From assembly GCA_944990035.1 (NCBI GenBank), contig CALYLX010000094.1:143175-207174 (forward strand): DNA of 64,000 nucleotides, given 5' to 3'. The position numbers and the translations under genes were made by a program. The notes under the pieces were generated by a model. That model did no database searches. It had not been told where the DNA came from and saw only the letters and a list, made by a program, of their open reading frames with translations. This DNA is from Clitopilus passeckerianus (taxonomy: Eukaryota; Basidiomycota; Agaricomycetes; Agaricales; Entolomataceae). Position 1 is the first letter of the stretch, and the number at the start of each line of letters is the position of its first letter. Positions 36,883 through 48,367 of this stretch are shown here, piece by piece.

Positions 36883-38369
36883 GGTGTCGAGAGACGGTTG
36901 ATGAGCTGAAGGAATGCTAGAGGCAGTAACATGGATTCTGGCCAGCGAACAGGTTGCAAAAGAAAACGTCAAATAGGCAATCACTAGATGTTGCTGACCT
37001 AATCGGGGACTAGGCGGGTGGATGGTGCTGTGGTTGAGCTAAGATCCATTTCTTTCGCTCCCTCATAAATAAGGATCACCATCTGCTCAGAAGGTCTATA
37101 TCCCGAGAGAGAACTTGTGGATCGCTGACCAGAAGAATGGAAAGATACCGTTGCCAACGGCCAGAAATGCAGATCATGTAAGCATCCGGCTTCCCTGGTT
37201 TGGAGTTCCGTGGCCGGAATCGTGACGCTGTGGACAAGCAAAGGTAGACGAGGGCATCCAACAATGAGCTTCAAATCGATTGTAAGCTTGATTTCCTGAC
37301 GATATCTTCATCTCAAATTTTGGAGCCATCTTCCAGGTCAAACATCATGATTTTCCAGTGGATCCCCCCACGTCTCGACGGTTGAAACCTGATTGGAGGG
37401 CCGGGTGCTTCTCACCGGAAACCAAAAACCATTTGTCGTTGCTGTAAAAGGTATACCTACAGGACGCAATTCTCATGTGTCGTACGGAGAGATCCAAACC
37501 CCAACATCATTTCTGAACTTCCGGTTCCTATTTAGCCGGTAGTTCAAAGTTCACAGAAAGTTCCTTGGAAATGGACGGGACAGAACGGGACTCAAATCTC
37601 CCCCTCGACGTTCTTCATTGGCTGCATAGGGTCCAATGTGATTGCATATATCATTGCTCCTGGATGGGTGGTGCAGCCTCGATAGCCCGGATCAGAACAG
37701 ACTCGGCACGTAGAGGTTGAAATGTAACACAGGTCGTGAGCAACAGGGAGCAGAGGACTCTACTGGCAGGGAGCTCCTGATTCGAACTAACCAGACTGCG
37801 TTGCAAATTCCAATGTCTTCTATTCAAAGCTGATCTGGACCGTCAAAAACACTCAAAGTCTGGCCAGACGTCCACTTTAGAGATCCCAAAGCAATTCCGA
37901 CGAGTATATTGATCAAACAGCTGTCCTGCTCTATGCTCGGTCGACGCAAATGAGAATCATTTGATTCTCCCGACAAAGCGGTTCAAGCGTCGGCTTGGGC
38001 CGGTCTGTGTATTTAGAAAAACGCCTGCGTTTTGTATGGGGGAAAAGTAAACGATGTCCCGCTGGTCAATCATCAACTGCTCTCTGCAGAAGCCTGTCTC
38101 GACCTCTACTCAGAATCTCCTGCACTTTCGACGGATCCACGGGAAGGTCGAGTGGATGGAGATCTTGATGGGGATCGGTCTTCCATTTGCCCCCCTTTCC
38201 GGTGGCTGTACACATATCATGCTGCTTTCCGCATTCAATTTACCCAAACGGCATCAAATCCGAAATTCCACTTGGAATCTGTTCCTTAGTCTGGGGGAGT
38301 AACCTTAAATATACGCGTTTTTGACGAACACGTTCAAGGATCGTTAACCCTCCTCTGATCCAACTCACC
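36883..38369. other. Intergenic region between divergent F-box-like and hydrolase genes
   Basis: About 1.5 kb. It must hold both promoters. Short open frames around 37000-37270 and 38030-38300 have no recognisable domain. No repeat or RNA gene was seen. Confidence 0.45.
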
Positions 38370-39828
38370 ATGCCGCTCATCTCATTGAATACGCCTACCG
38401 GCGAGGTGGAGATGTGTTACTCTATCGCCACACCCTCCTCAGATACCACGGATGCGATTACTCCCGGTCTGCCTTGCATCCTGTTTGTTCACGCGGAATG
38501 GAGTTGTAAAGAGATATTTGAAGGTAGTTCATGACTTTATCGATGTTGAGGCACATATCAACGCGTCGATGAAAGCACAGTTCTCAGATCCTCATTTACG
38601 AGCCAAGTTCAACATGATCGCTATCGATCTGCGAGCTCAAGGGGACACTGTTGGGCCCGTCGAGAGAGGGCGCTATACGCTGGAGGCTGCAGCTGAGGAC
38701 GTGTTTCACTTCATGGTGAGGTCATTCCAGTGCCACAAACACGTTGCCGCTAATATTCAGATTCACCCCAGAGAGCACTCAATATACCGCCGGCCCATCT
38801 TTTCGGAGTGTCAATGGGCACCTATATTTGCCTTCAATTTGGTATCCATCACCCGGAACTTGTGCTGTCTACGACACTATGTTCTCACCCCCCACCGAAA
38901 GAGGTAGGCAAACTGCTGAATGAACACACACGAGGCCCTCATTTCTCTCTCCTTCGCCTATGTAGCCGGAGGCCTCACTGGAGGGCCGACTCCAGTTTTT
39001 CGATTTCCTTTCTGCGAGCTTCAGGATGGATGGCCGACCTGTTTCGTCAGACAACGTGGATCCAGAATACGTAAGTGAACTTGTGCAGGGAGGACTTCAA
39101 TTCCTATTCAGTTCAATAGATAACCGACTTACGACACCGTAAGTCATGCTCCCAAGAGTGACCATAATGATACTAAATTGCGTCAGATTAATCAACAAAC
39201 TCGTGCTCTACGCAATCAAAAACTGGGGAGAATCGCCAGCACATCTGGCTCAAGCAAGAGTTATCGCAGTCGACTGGATCGTGGATGAGAAGGAGATCAG
39301 CACAGAATCGCTTTCGAAGGTATGCGATTCTTTGAGATTTCTCGCGTTTAATATACATCTCAACCGTTCACTTCCAGTTCCAGGCTCCTGTCAGCATAAT
39401 TCACTCCACTGGGGACGTCGCCTATGGAGGTGAGACCGCACAACTCGAATCCCTCGCTGCCCAGCTCCGGGAAGCCGGCCACCAGGATGTCATGCTTCAT
39501 CAAATCACCGGATCTCACTTTGCGATGGTTACTCACCCTCACGAGTGCGTAGTATTTTTGCTTTTAATTTTCGGGCCACGATTAATTAGGAATCTCATCC
39601 AGGGTGAATGAGATTATTCTCAAGCGGGTCATATCTGCTATACAGGGCACGAGTTACTCCTCTCTTGACTTTGCGCCTCTGAGCGATCGACCTCCGCTAC
39701 CAACACCATTCACTGAGCAGCTAGCTCAATACGGCTATGAGACGGATCCCGAGCTTGCCTTTGAACACAGCTATCCCTCGACGGAGTATGGCATTAAAAA
39801 CCTTGTTGAAGACTACTTCCCAAGTTGA
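38370..39828 (+). CDS. Alpha/beta hydrolase
   Basis: Several exons encode about 375 residues. The start MPLISLNTPTGEVEMCYSI leads to LPCILFVHA, the oxyanion-hole strand. IAIDLRAQGDT is the typical early turn. The nucleophile elbow GVSMG appears in exon 3 after an intron ending ACCCCAG (about 38774). The acid is likely in HSTGDVAYGG and the catalytic His in GSHFAMV, so the triad is complete. It resembles haloperoxidase/enol-lactonase-type hydrolases common in fungi; the substrate cannot be told. The tail after the His (about 95 residues, ending EDYFPS) is longer than the minimal fold. Intron 1 is short in the best reading. The next F-box-like gene starts 200 bp downstream in the same direction. 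Confidence 0.85.
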
Positions 39829-40028
39829 CCGGCCATCGTGAACATTACTATACATACCTTCATTCATTGCATATTTTTTTCTGGTATTTTACGACTCTTC
39901 ATTTGTTTTACGACTTCATTCAATCACTGGATTTTTTCATCGGCATGAATGATCGGCCGACTACTGTCCGAATGGGGAAGTCGCTCTTTCCTCAAATCAG
40001 TTGCCGGAGCAGTGCCTGAGCTGGGGCA

Positions 40029-41632
40029 ATGCACTTTGCTTTCAACATCCAAGAAATTCTCGACATAGTACTCAACATACTGTACGAAGATGCAATTGGG
40101 TACAAGAGTCTAGTCTCCCTATCGTTGGCTTGCAAAGCCTTGCAAAAGCCAGCGCTGGACCTGCTGTGGTGCACATTACCGAGTTGGTCTCCACTCATCC
40201 GGTGTCTGCCTTCAGATGCTTGGGAAGTCGTCAAGGTCAAGGGAGAAAGTGTTCTCGTACGTACATCCATCCTTTTAGCAGCTCTTGCCTAACCCCTAGC
40301 TTATAGGAACTCAGACGTGACACCAAACCTGACGATTGGCTTCGCTGCAAGTTCTACGCACCCAGGGTTCGACGCCTAGGTTACCCAATTCATCCCCAAC
40401 TTCATTCCGACAGGTGCAAGATAGATATTTGGGTATATAAGGAACTTTCAGCCCATGGCATCCTACCCTTCGAAAACCTACATGCATACCGGTGCGGAGG
40501 CGGAGAGTTCCTTAGCCTGCGGTATCCGCTAGGTTCCGGCTTGAAGGAACTTGAGGTAGTCCACTACCCGCACAAACGGAAGAGCAAGAGCAAAGCGGAG
40601 ATATTCAGCGCTTTGGCGTCATTTTATCCTTCACTGCGAGTGCTCAAGCTCTCGGGAGAGGTCCCACTCTCCACCTCTCCTATTTCCGAAGCAATCACCG
40701 GGTTCAACGATCTGGAGGTCCTATTCTGTCCCCGAGTTCGTCTGGCGGATGACGTGCTCGCACAGTTGGCCAGCCGCAACAACATACGAAGCTTGCATAC
40801 CGCGAACACAGTTGAAGACCTTCTCCGGACATTGCCCAAGGACTCCATCACATTCCCCAATATTCATCACCTGGGCACGGAGAGCCACACCATATCCAAT
40901 CTGCCAGACCTGCTCTCTATTACTGGAGCGAAGTCACTACAATCCATCAACTTCGGTCTGGTCCTTGAGGACGGATTACCGGAGGACCCCCAGACATTCT
41001 TTCGAGCCCTCAAGAAGCATTGCTCCGCCGCCCTGAGGTCGATCTATTTCCAGGACACCTGCGGGCCCACACTCGCCTCTATCACCTCCCTCGTCACCAT
41101 TGAGTCCTTCGAAGACATTCTCGGCTTCCCAAACATCGAGGAAGTCCAAGTCTGCTCAGACTGGGCTTTGGAATTCTGCATCGATGATGCCACAATTGAA
41201 ACTCTGGCCAGAGCCTGGCCGAATATGCGGGTTCTGGATCTTGACGGCGGGGACGTTGCATGGAGGAAGTGCGTCACCCTGGATGGTCTCCTCCACGTTG
41301 CCGCCCTTTGGCCTGGTTTGGAGAGCTTCAACGTAGCTCTCCAGCCAGTCACGACTCGTCGACAGATGCCGTCCTTGGCTGCAATCTCCACCCCGCAGCT
41401 ACAGAACCTTGGGGTTGGAAATGCTGTCAGGCAGCTCAGCCATCCTGTAGCGCTGACTGTGTTCCTCAAGACGGTATTCCCCCACCTGTCGAGCGTCTAC
41501 GACTTCGACTGGAGGGAGGATTGGATGAAGATCTCGGAGCTTCTCCGTCAATATGGCAAGGGCCAGTTGGGATATGAAGGCGATCCTATTCAACGGCTTC
41601 AATCAAGCGAAGCGGAAGTGGCCTCAGTGTAA
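40029..41632 (+). CDS. F-box-like protein with leucine-rich repeats
   Basis: Two exons (40029-40256, 40307-41632; intron 50 bp) give 517 residues. The N-terminus FNIQEILDIVLNIL...SLSLACKALQKPALDLLW is a degenerate F-box typical of basidiomycetes. Leucine-rich segments follow, such as YPSLRVLKLSGEVPLS, FNDLEVLFCPRVRLADD, WPNMRVLDLDGGD and WPGLESFNVAL. It is probably a substrate adaptor of an SCF ligase with unknown target. It has a different architecture from the F-box-like gene at 35464-36882, so the two are not a recent tandem duplication. Confidence 0.82.
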
Positions 41633-42171
41633 CCGTCGTTTTCAAACAGCATTCCGCGGACTGTCCTCATCAAATCTAGACTGTATCCATCCTACTTTAG
41701 ACGCTAATAGGTCAAATTCATTGTATTGCCAATAGTACACTTGCAGTATTAGAGCTCGAGTTCGCTTTTACAGTGGCTTGGTATGTAAATAAAATAGAAT
41801 GCTCGATCTATGCAGGAATAAAAGCTGGAAAACTTGTGCTGACCATGATACATTGTGGGTGAAGGGAGACAGCGCCTGCAACGGAAAGGTGTGATGCATT
41901 GAGAGCGAAGCGGCTTGAAAGCTACGAAAGCATCTGGTTCAGGAAACGCGACGACAGTCCTTGTGCCGGTAGAGCAGCGTTTGAACCAAAGGTATGCGCC
42001 TCGCAAAAGGGAATATGCTATATTGAGGGAGGAGGATGATAATGCAAGAAAGGGCTGAGCGGGGCATGCGAGCATAGATGGTTCATGGCATATGTATCCG
42101 AAGGAGGATGGAGAAGATTTGCAAGAAGCCCATAACATAGGCCATCGAGGGTATTGATTTGGTGACTCTGC
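41633..42171. other. Convergent 3' intergenic region
   Basis: About 540 bp between the ends of the F-box-like gene and the second cyclin. Nothing beyond 3' untranslated sequence is apparent. Confidence 0.5.
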
Positions 42172-44172
42172 TCACTCCTCTTTCAAAAGGGAAAGCCCTG
42201 CATGCTCCTCTTGCCGAAGCTCCTCTGCTTGCCTAACCAACCGAATTTCCGCCTTGATCCTAGGTAGTTCCGCGTTCAGGTCCACTGTTGAACCTTCCTC
42301 CCACCGCTCTAGGGCCCACTTTCTCATGAACTCGCTTGACTATGGAAGTAACAAAATCAGTTGTGTCCAGCGAGTATTACTTGAACTGAGGTACCTTGAA
42401 ATAACGCTTTCCAGCGTACTTTTTGTGGAAGTATTCATGCCGAATAGGCTTGAGGATATAGTTCACCATCAAGTTCGCGGTCGAGATCAGGTGGCGCTCC
42501 GGATACGATGAGTAGTGAGCCAAGTTCGCGGTCTAATGGAGTTGTTAGTACTGGAATTCAACGTAGCCAAAATATCGACTGCGTCACTTACCCAAACTTC
42601 TTGACCAAGTGCCAGCCTGGCAAGCCAGATTGCAGCGGCAGCAATAATAGATGGAGGCGCGGCGATCAAGCGCCATTCCAGACATGCGATCTCCAGCAGG
42701 TACTTTGCCAGCGTGCGTACTTTGACATTGTAATCGTCTGCCTTGCTGACGCGTCGGAGGAAATGCACCGGATTGGGGTAACTCAAGTTCCAATCAAGTG
42801 TTTTCAGAATGTATCTTTCCGCCTGAAGAATCTCGGCATCGGTGTATGAAGAATCCGCGCACATGAGGAAGTGTGTAACAGAGGGCGAAACGATTTCTTC
42901 GACCTTTGCGGCAATAAACATGCAAGTAATTCCAACCAACTGGAGTTTTGCCAGAGAGACGACACGAGCAGAGAGAAAACGGTCAATGATGTTGACGCAA
43001 AGGAAGAGGGTTTCTGGGAGCAAGCGAAAGCGGGAATGGACCTGGATAAGCCAATCCGTAAGGATGCCGCGCATTTTCCATGCAAGCTCCTTTTGGCTCT
43101 CCATGTAATTTGGGTTCGGCATTGTAGCTACCTAAAGGCGGATTGAATGAGCGTCAAGTATAACTCAAGATGAAGGTAAACCAACCTCAAGCTGCTTCAT
43201 ATACTGGACGATTTCTCCAACATATTCGCTAACCATTAAAGGGTCGTCCTTGTCGTCGGCATCGAGGTCATCCCAGAATGGACCATCAGGTTCGTGTTCA
43301 GGCTCGTCCGCATAAGCTTCGATTTCAGCTTGGAGTTTGGCTTCTGCAGCCTCCTCTTCAGCCACTTGGCGAGCTTCCTCCGCTGCAATAGGGTCCTCTT
43401 CAGGAGCATCCGAAGAGGTCCGCCGTTTCTTGAAGACAGGCTCAACATCAACTTCTTCCTCAACTCGGACTCGGGAAGTAGCGGTCGAACGTAGCGAGTT
43501 CCGGCCACGGGGGTCTGAGCGCCGTATGGTGGAGGATGTGGTTGTGAAGTCTTTTGAGACAACAGATCTTCTAACAGCGATGCTTGGTAAAGGCTGAGGC
43601 GGATCAACAGCCATAGCATGATCATCTTCCACCCTAATCGCGTTGGTGGACCCGGTATCCCTAGCCGACAGGGGCTTGGTAATGATGTTCTCCCGTTGGG
43701 ACTTTCCGACAGTGCGTAGTGGTTGGCGAGTCGGCTGAGGCTTCGACCTCAGAACAACACCGTCGAACTTCTTCTTGGTGTCGACATCACCCCCTTTAGC
43801 CCTTGTAGTTCCACGGTTATTCGTAACTTGACTTGTCAGCTCCCCTAGAGCCTCGCGTTTACGCTTTCCTACCGGAGCCTCGGTTGTTACATTGCTGTTC
43901 TTCTCGCTGAGAGCATTCAACTTTGCCCGAGAAGCTGCTGTACCGCCAATGACACTCTTGGTCCCGCCGGTGGCATTGGTATCAGCTGCGCCAGAGCCAG
44001 TTTTTGTTGTGCGCGTTGATAATCTCGAAAGTCGTGCATTGGCATTTTCATTATCTTTCGCGACTGTAGTCCGAGTCGTCCTGGTCACTCGTCGAGCCTA
44101 TGACAGAGTGACAGGTCAGGATTACATTGCAGAAATTATGATAGGACTACGTACCGGTAGTGCAGATGACAT
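42172..44172 (-). CDS. B-type (mitotic) cyclin, canonical copy
   Basis: Exon 1 encodes MSSALP, followed by an intron and RRVTRTTRTTVAKDNENAN, the same layout as the cyclin at 7056-8939. The N-terminus has a destruction-box-like RAKLNALSEKN and KRKREALGEL. An acidic PFWDDLDADDKDDP segment precedes the cyclin box, which has MRGILTDWLIQVHSRF and the canonical FLRRVSKADDYN. The C-terminal half reads LAHYSSYP...YILKPIRHEYFHKKYAGKRYFK, then a charged tail ending SLLKEE. It should activate Cdk1 at G2/M and be removed by the APC. Compared with its paralogue it keeps every family hallmark, so it is the better candidate for the main mitotic cyclin. Confidence 0.95.
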
Positions 44173-46252
44173 TGCCGCCCTTAACGGTGTATTTTGACTT
44201 CAAAATGCGGAGAATAGCTGCAAGACGACGACAATGGCGAGCAGAAGGCAAGCAGCAGCGCGGACATCTCGACCTGTACCCAACATCACGTGTAGCCATC
44301 AGTGAAGAACAAACGAAAACAAACAGTGCGACGCGCTAGGCACGTGGCCGCGTGTCGGTAATTGGTTCGGGGTTCGGAACTCAGACTTTGAGCCTCTTGC
44401 CCTCTTGGCTCGGACTCTCCAGGGGAGGCTTTCCTTTCTATTTACAGATTTTATCCTCCCGGGAAGAAGTTTCAGCACCCTCAAACTCAACTTTCCCTCA
44501 TGGGATGGCCGCAACGGCCTTAGCGCCCACACATAGCGGCAGTTTAAAAGGTCTTCTCCAGGAAGCCCAATGCACAGTCTGTCTCTGAGTTTTGAGATAC
44601 CATTTTGGATACATTGTCAACCTACTCTTTGATGCCGGATTTACAACAGTCGCACATATGTATATATGTTAGTCGCATATCTTCAAGTTCTCTGTGCTGA
44701 TAGCTAAACATAGAGAGGCAGCGCCTGATGTGGCGTCGACCATTCAAGATGGCCATCCTTGAAACGGACTACGCAAGTCATGCCCATGAATCCAGGTCTC
44801 AGTACCTCGGTGTGCTTGCAAGCTGGACCAGGTGCAATTATCAGTCGCCACATTCTATTCGCCAGGTTCTTCTCCCTTTCCAGAATGCAGCCGATTATCC
44901 CGTGAATCCCTTCTCTCAGCTTTTTCAGGCTATGACCGCAGATTTTGGGCTGCTGTGGGTCATCCCGGTCGACTGGTCCAGCGTTGGCACATCCTTGGGG
45001 AAGTGCGTACACGACCCCAATCGGCCATCGACTGATTGGGATATCTGATTCCGTGTTTTGTCGACTCCGGTTGCCTTCTGTGCTCTTTCCTTGGGGGCTT
45101 CTGTAGAATGTAAACCTTGGATCGCTGACCTTGGCCAGTACGTGCCCATGTTATCAGGGGGTCAAAACGCAGGTATGAAACGACTACCAAAGGTCACAGT
45201 GCCGGCCCGTACTATCGGACAATGTTCACGCCTTTCCATGGGCCTCATTACTACTGATTGCTCTCCTCTCAGACGAAGAATTCAATCTGCTTGCTCGACG
45301 TATCCATGTTAGTTCTGGGTACCTGAAGCACTGAGGTATCACATAATTATGCTTGGGGAGAGGCGGATCAGCATGTGGGTGTTGTCTCAGCGCCGTCAGC
45401 TCACATTCAGCGCTGATTTGACTGGCCAACGCAAGAATTGCCATTGGTCATGATAAAGTGGAATTTTTTCCGGCCGATTACCCCGGATGTTTAGGAGAAT
45501 GTCGAAATTGCTTGATATCCGAAATGACATCAGAATTTGGTTTACCTTGGAATCTCCTGAATTTCCATATGTCAAGGTGTACACTGTAGACTATGTATTC
45601 GCCAGTGATGAGCTTTGCAGTTGGATCATATCTAGGTAGAGAAATACGGGGTAGTCCCTTGATTCCGCCGTAGCTGCCATGAAATGATACATTGATTTCA
45701 CCGGTTATGGGAATTCAAACGCTCTCTGCCTGGAGTCGGTCAGTGCTGAAGCAAATCCACTTGAATTGAATTCGGGATTTTAGTCAGGATGATAGCACTC
45801 AGCACGGGCAATGCCATCACCGTCATGGACAAACTGAGCAAGCTCCAATTGAGATAGCCAATCAAGTAACTTGAACGTAAGCGGAAGCTTCTGATGCCGC
45901 CGGTATCGCCGTGGCGAGTCAACTGAGTGCAAACTTGTGAGTCGAGGATGTCAGATCATGTCATGACGACCTGGCTCGTAATCTTCCTTGCATTCGGACA
46001 TAAGTAAACTCTGGTCTTGCCTGAATTGGAGCTTGAAACGGCACTCTCGACTGCTTCCTTGGTGCCTCTGACAGCGTCGATGTCCGTTTGTTCTGCATTT
46101 TGACGGGTTCAACTCGCCTCAAGCGCTTTCCAGCTTACCACGAAACAATGCGACATATTCTGACAGTTTCCTCATTGCACGACATGGGTAGTCCCTGAGC
46201 CGCAATGATTATGATCAGTAATTTACACCGGATTGCTCGATGGGCAGCTTGT
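44173..46252. other. Long intergenic region
   Basis: About 2.1 kb between the second cyclin and the DUF6533-like gene. Overlapping open frames on both strands at 44700-45190 reach 100 codons but have no recognisable domain and no coherent splice pattern. No RNA gene or mobile element was recognised. Confidence 0.4.
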
Positions 46253-46258
46253 TATAAA
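46253..46258 (+). promoter_or_regulatory. TATA-like box before the DUF6533-like gene
   Basis: TATAAA lies 29-34 bp before the proposed ATG at 46287. The short distance implies either a very short leader or that translation starts further downstream. Confidence 0.35.
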
Positions 46259-46286
46259 GTGGCCCAGAGCTGAAGGGCTCACGACC

Positions 46287-48143
46287 ATGCTTTCCGACGG
46301 GTATGACCTCACCACAGACTGGGGCGAATGTGGTTCGTATGTCCTATGGTGCGTTGAATTGAAGGTCTCAATTAGATTAAGACAGGACTTCTCTAACTCT
46401 GATTGTTCGTAGCTGCGAGTATAGCCCTAGTGCTATATGAATGGTGTGCGTGGCCTCATCAATGCATATAACCTCCCTAACTAATCTCTGACCCTCCACA
46501 ATTACAGTCCAGCATTTCGAGGGCGAAGTAGGTGACTTCCACGGTATATAGCGTTGCGTACTGAGAATCTGTCGCTGCTAGATCGATCTCTTCTGGGTAA
46601 GTCGTCTCATGTCGTCGGCGAGAAACGGTGCTCACAACGACAGATAGAAACGGCCGTGGACTTTGACAAAATTTCTGTTCTTGGCTGTGAGGGCTATCTA
46701 TGGCTAGCGGATGGGCGGGAAATACTCACCAATACCGTAGAACAGATACATCACCATGGTCTTCCTCTTGTAAGCCCAACTCTAATATGGTCACTATTCA
46801 GAAAATACATAACTCACGGAACCAGTTTTGCAGGGAGTGGTGAGCATTGAGGTTTACGACATGCACTGATTCTCGCGGTTCTGACCAATTGGCAGTCTTC
46901 CTCCAACCCATGACCTCCGCTAAGGTACGACAGACCCCTGATTCCCCCAAAAACCATTCGATTGCTAACATGATGTTTGCGGATGCATAGCTGTGAGTGG
47001 TTCGTGTATCGGTTACGCAACCTCGCTAACAAGGGCTACAGTTGTAAGCTACTTTCACCTATCGCACTCACAGACACTTATGTCATCTGCAGGCAGACAA
47101 TACTTCATCACCTGTTGCTTTTTTCTGGATTCCCAAGTAATTATTACACATGGTAAGCGAGTTTCTGCTTGTGATGAAGTGGTAAAATTCTGAACTCAGC
47201 AGCAATACTCGCTCTTAGACTCCACGCTATGTATGGATCTACGAAGAAAATCCGGATTTTCTTGGTATGGAGATTCGGTTCTCAACTATGCATCTTTGCC
47301 TCACACATGCCTGGGATCTTTTCTACCCATAGATAGCCTACCTGGCCGTGGAATTTAGCGCCATACTCGGGCTATCATTGTTCATGGCTTTCGGATCGAT
47401 TCAGTCCCGGATAGGTTCGTTCACTTCAAATGTCTATTCCGGGCGTCGGCTCATGGATCGTTACAAAGCCGCCACTTTCGAGCTCGGAATGGCATCCATT
47501 TGTGGCATTGGATCCTCAGTGAATCCGTCATATCACTACCGCCCACTCCTCTGGTACGCGACTGTCCTGTTGGCTGAGACTGGTTTCCTTGTCCTGGCGC
47601 TCCGAAAAGCTTGGCTACACCGACCGTCAAACACCTTTGCCATTTCCCTCATGCGGCGGGTCAGCGAGGACTCTATTATTTATTTTGTCGTGTATGTCCA
47701 GCATTGGGATGGATTTGCTATATAATGGCATCTACTAACTCTTTTCCAGGTTGTTCCTCGCCTATTTACTTAACTTAATTCTCTGGAGCACAGACCAGGT
47801 AAGTCTCATCCATCTCCGACAGCCATCATCGCTGAGGGAGATCTTGTAGGGTATCGTGAACGCTAGCGGAGTCCCCCTTTTCCTGGCGTTCACCTGTATC
47901 CTGACCACGCGTTTATTGATAAACCTGAGGTCGGGGAAGCATGGCACGATTCAAGGTGGCTCGGAAAACCCTGCGCCTATATTCTCTACTTTGCACTTTC
48001 GGACTATAGATACAGACGAGATGGACGGAGCTGAACTGAGGACCATCACCCCTGTACGGTGTTCAAACGACAGTTCCCCTCACCTTGAAGCCGCGTTGCC
48101 TTCAGACGATAAGAAAAGCCCTCGTGCAGTAGACCTAGTATAG
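46287..48143 (+). CDS. Multi-spanning membrane protein, DUF6533-like
   Basis: Many short exons. The early exons give ASIALVLYEW then FQHFEGEV and, after an intron, KRPWTLTKFLFLAVR. This follows the order of the basidiomycete DUF6533 domain (LYEW/LYDY, GEVxxxW, TKxLFLxxR). Later exons give ILALRLHAMYGSTKK, YLAVEFSAILGLSLFMAFG, PLLWYATVLLAETGFLVLALRKAW, a region ending SIIYFVV, and LFLAYLLNLILWS, then a polar cytosolic tail ending SPRAVDLV. About six or seven helices are expected. The function of the family is unknown; some members resemble receptors in topology. The junctions between about 46530 and 46990 are not fully resolved, so the start and the first three exons are provisional. Confidence 0.7.
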
Positions 48144-48367
48144 ATAATATATAATTTGTCCATTGGCAGGTGAACTGCATATGTGTTCCTGTGGTCCGCA
48201 CCACTGCTGTGCGGAATTAGCCGGTCAAATGAGTGTGATGTTCAGGACTATCAATTCATTGGCAGTGTACCAGCGCTCATGCGTGGGATGCTTCTTTATA
48301 CAGTACGATAGCAACTTGAGCTTCCCAAACACCTCTCTCTCTTGCACTACCAGGCCCAAGAGGTTGT

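Noticed and set aside
44700..45190. Overlapping 100-codon frames on both strands
   Set aside because: No domain and no consistent exon model on either strand.
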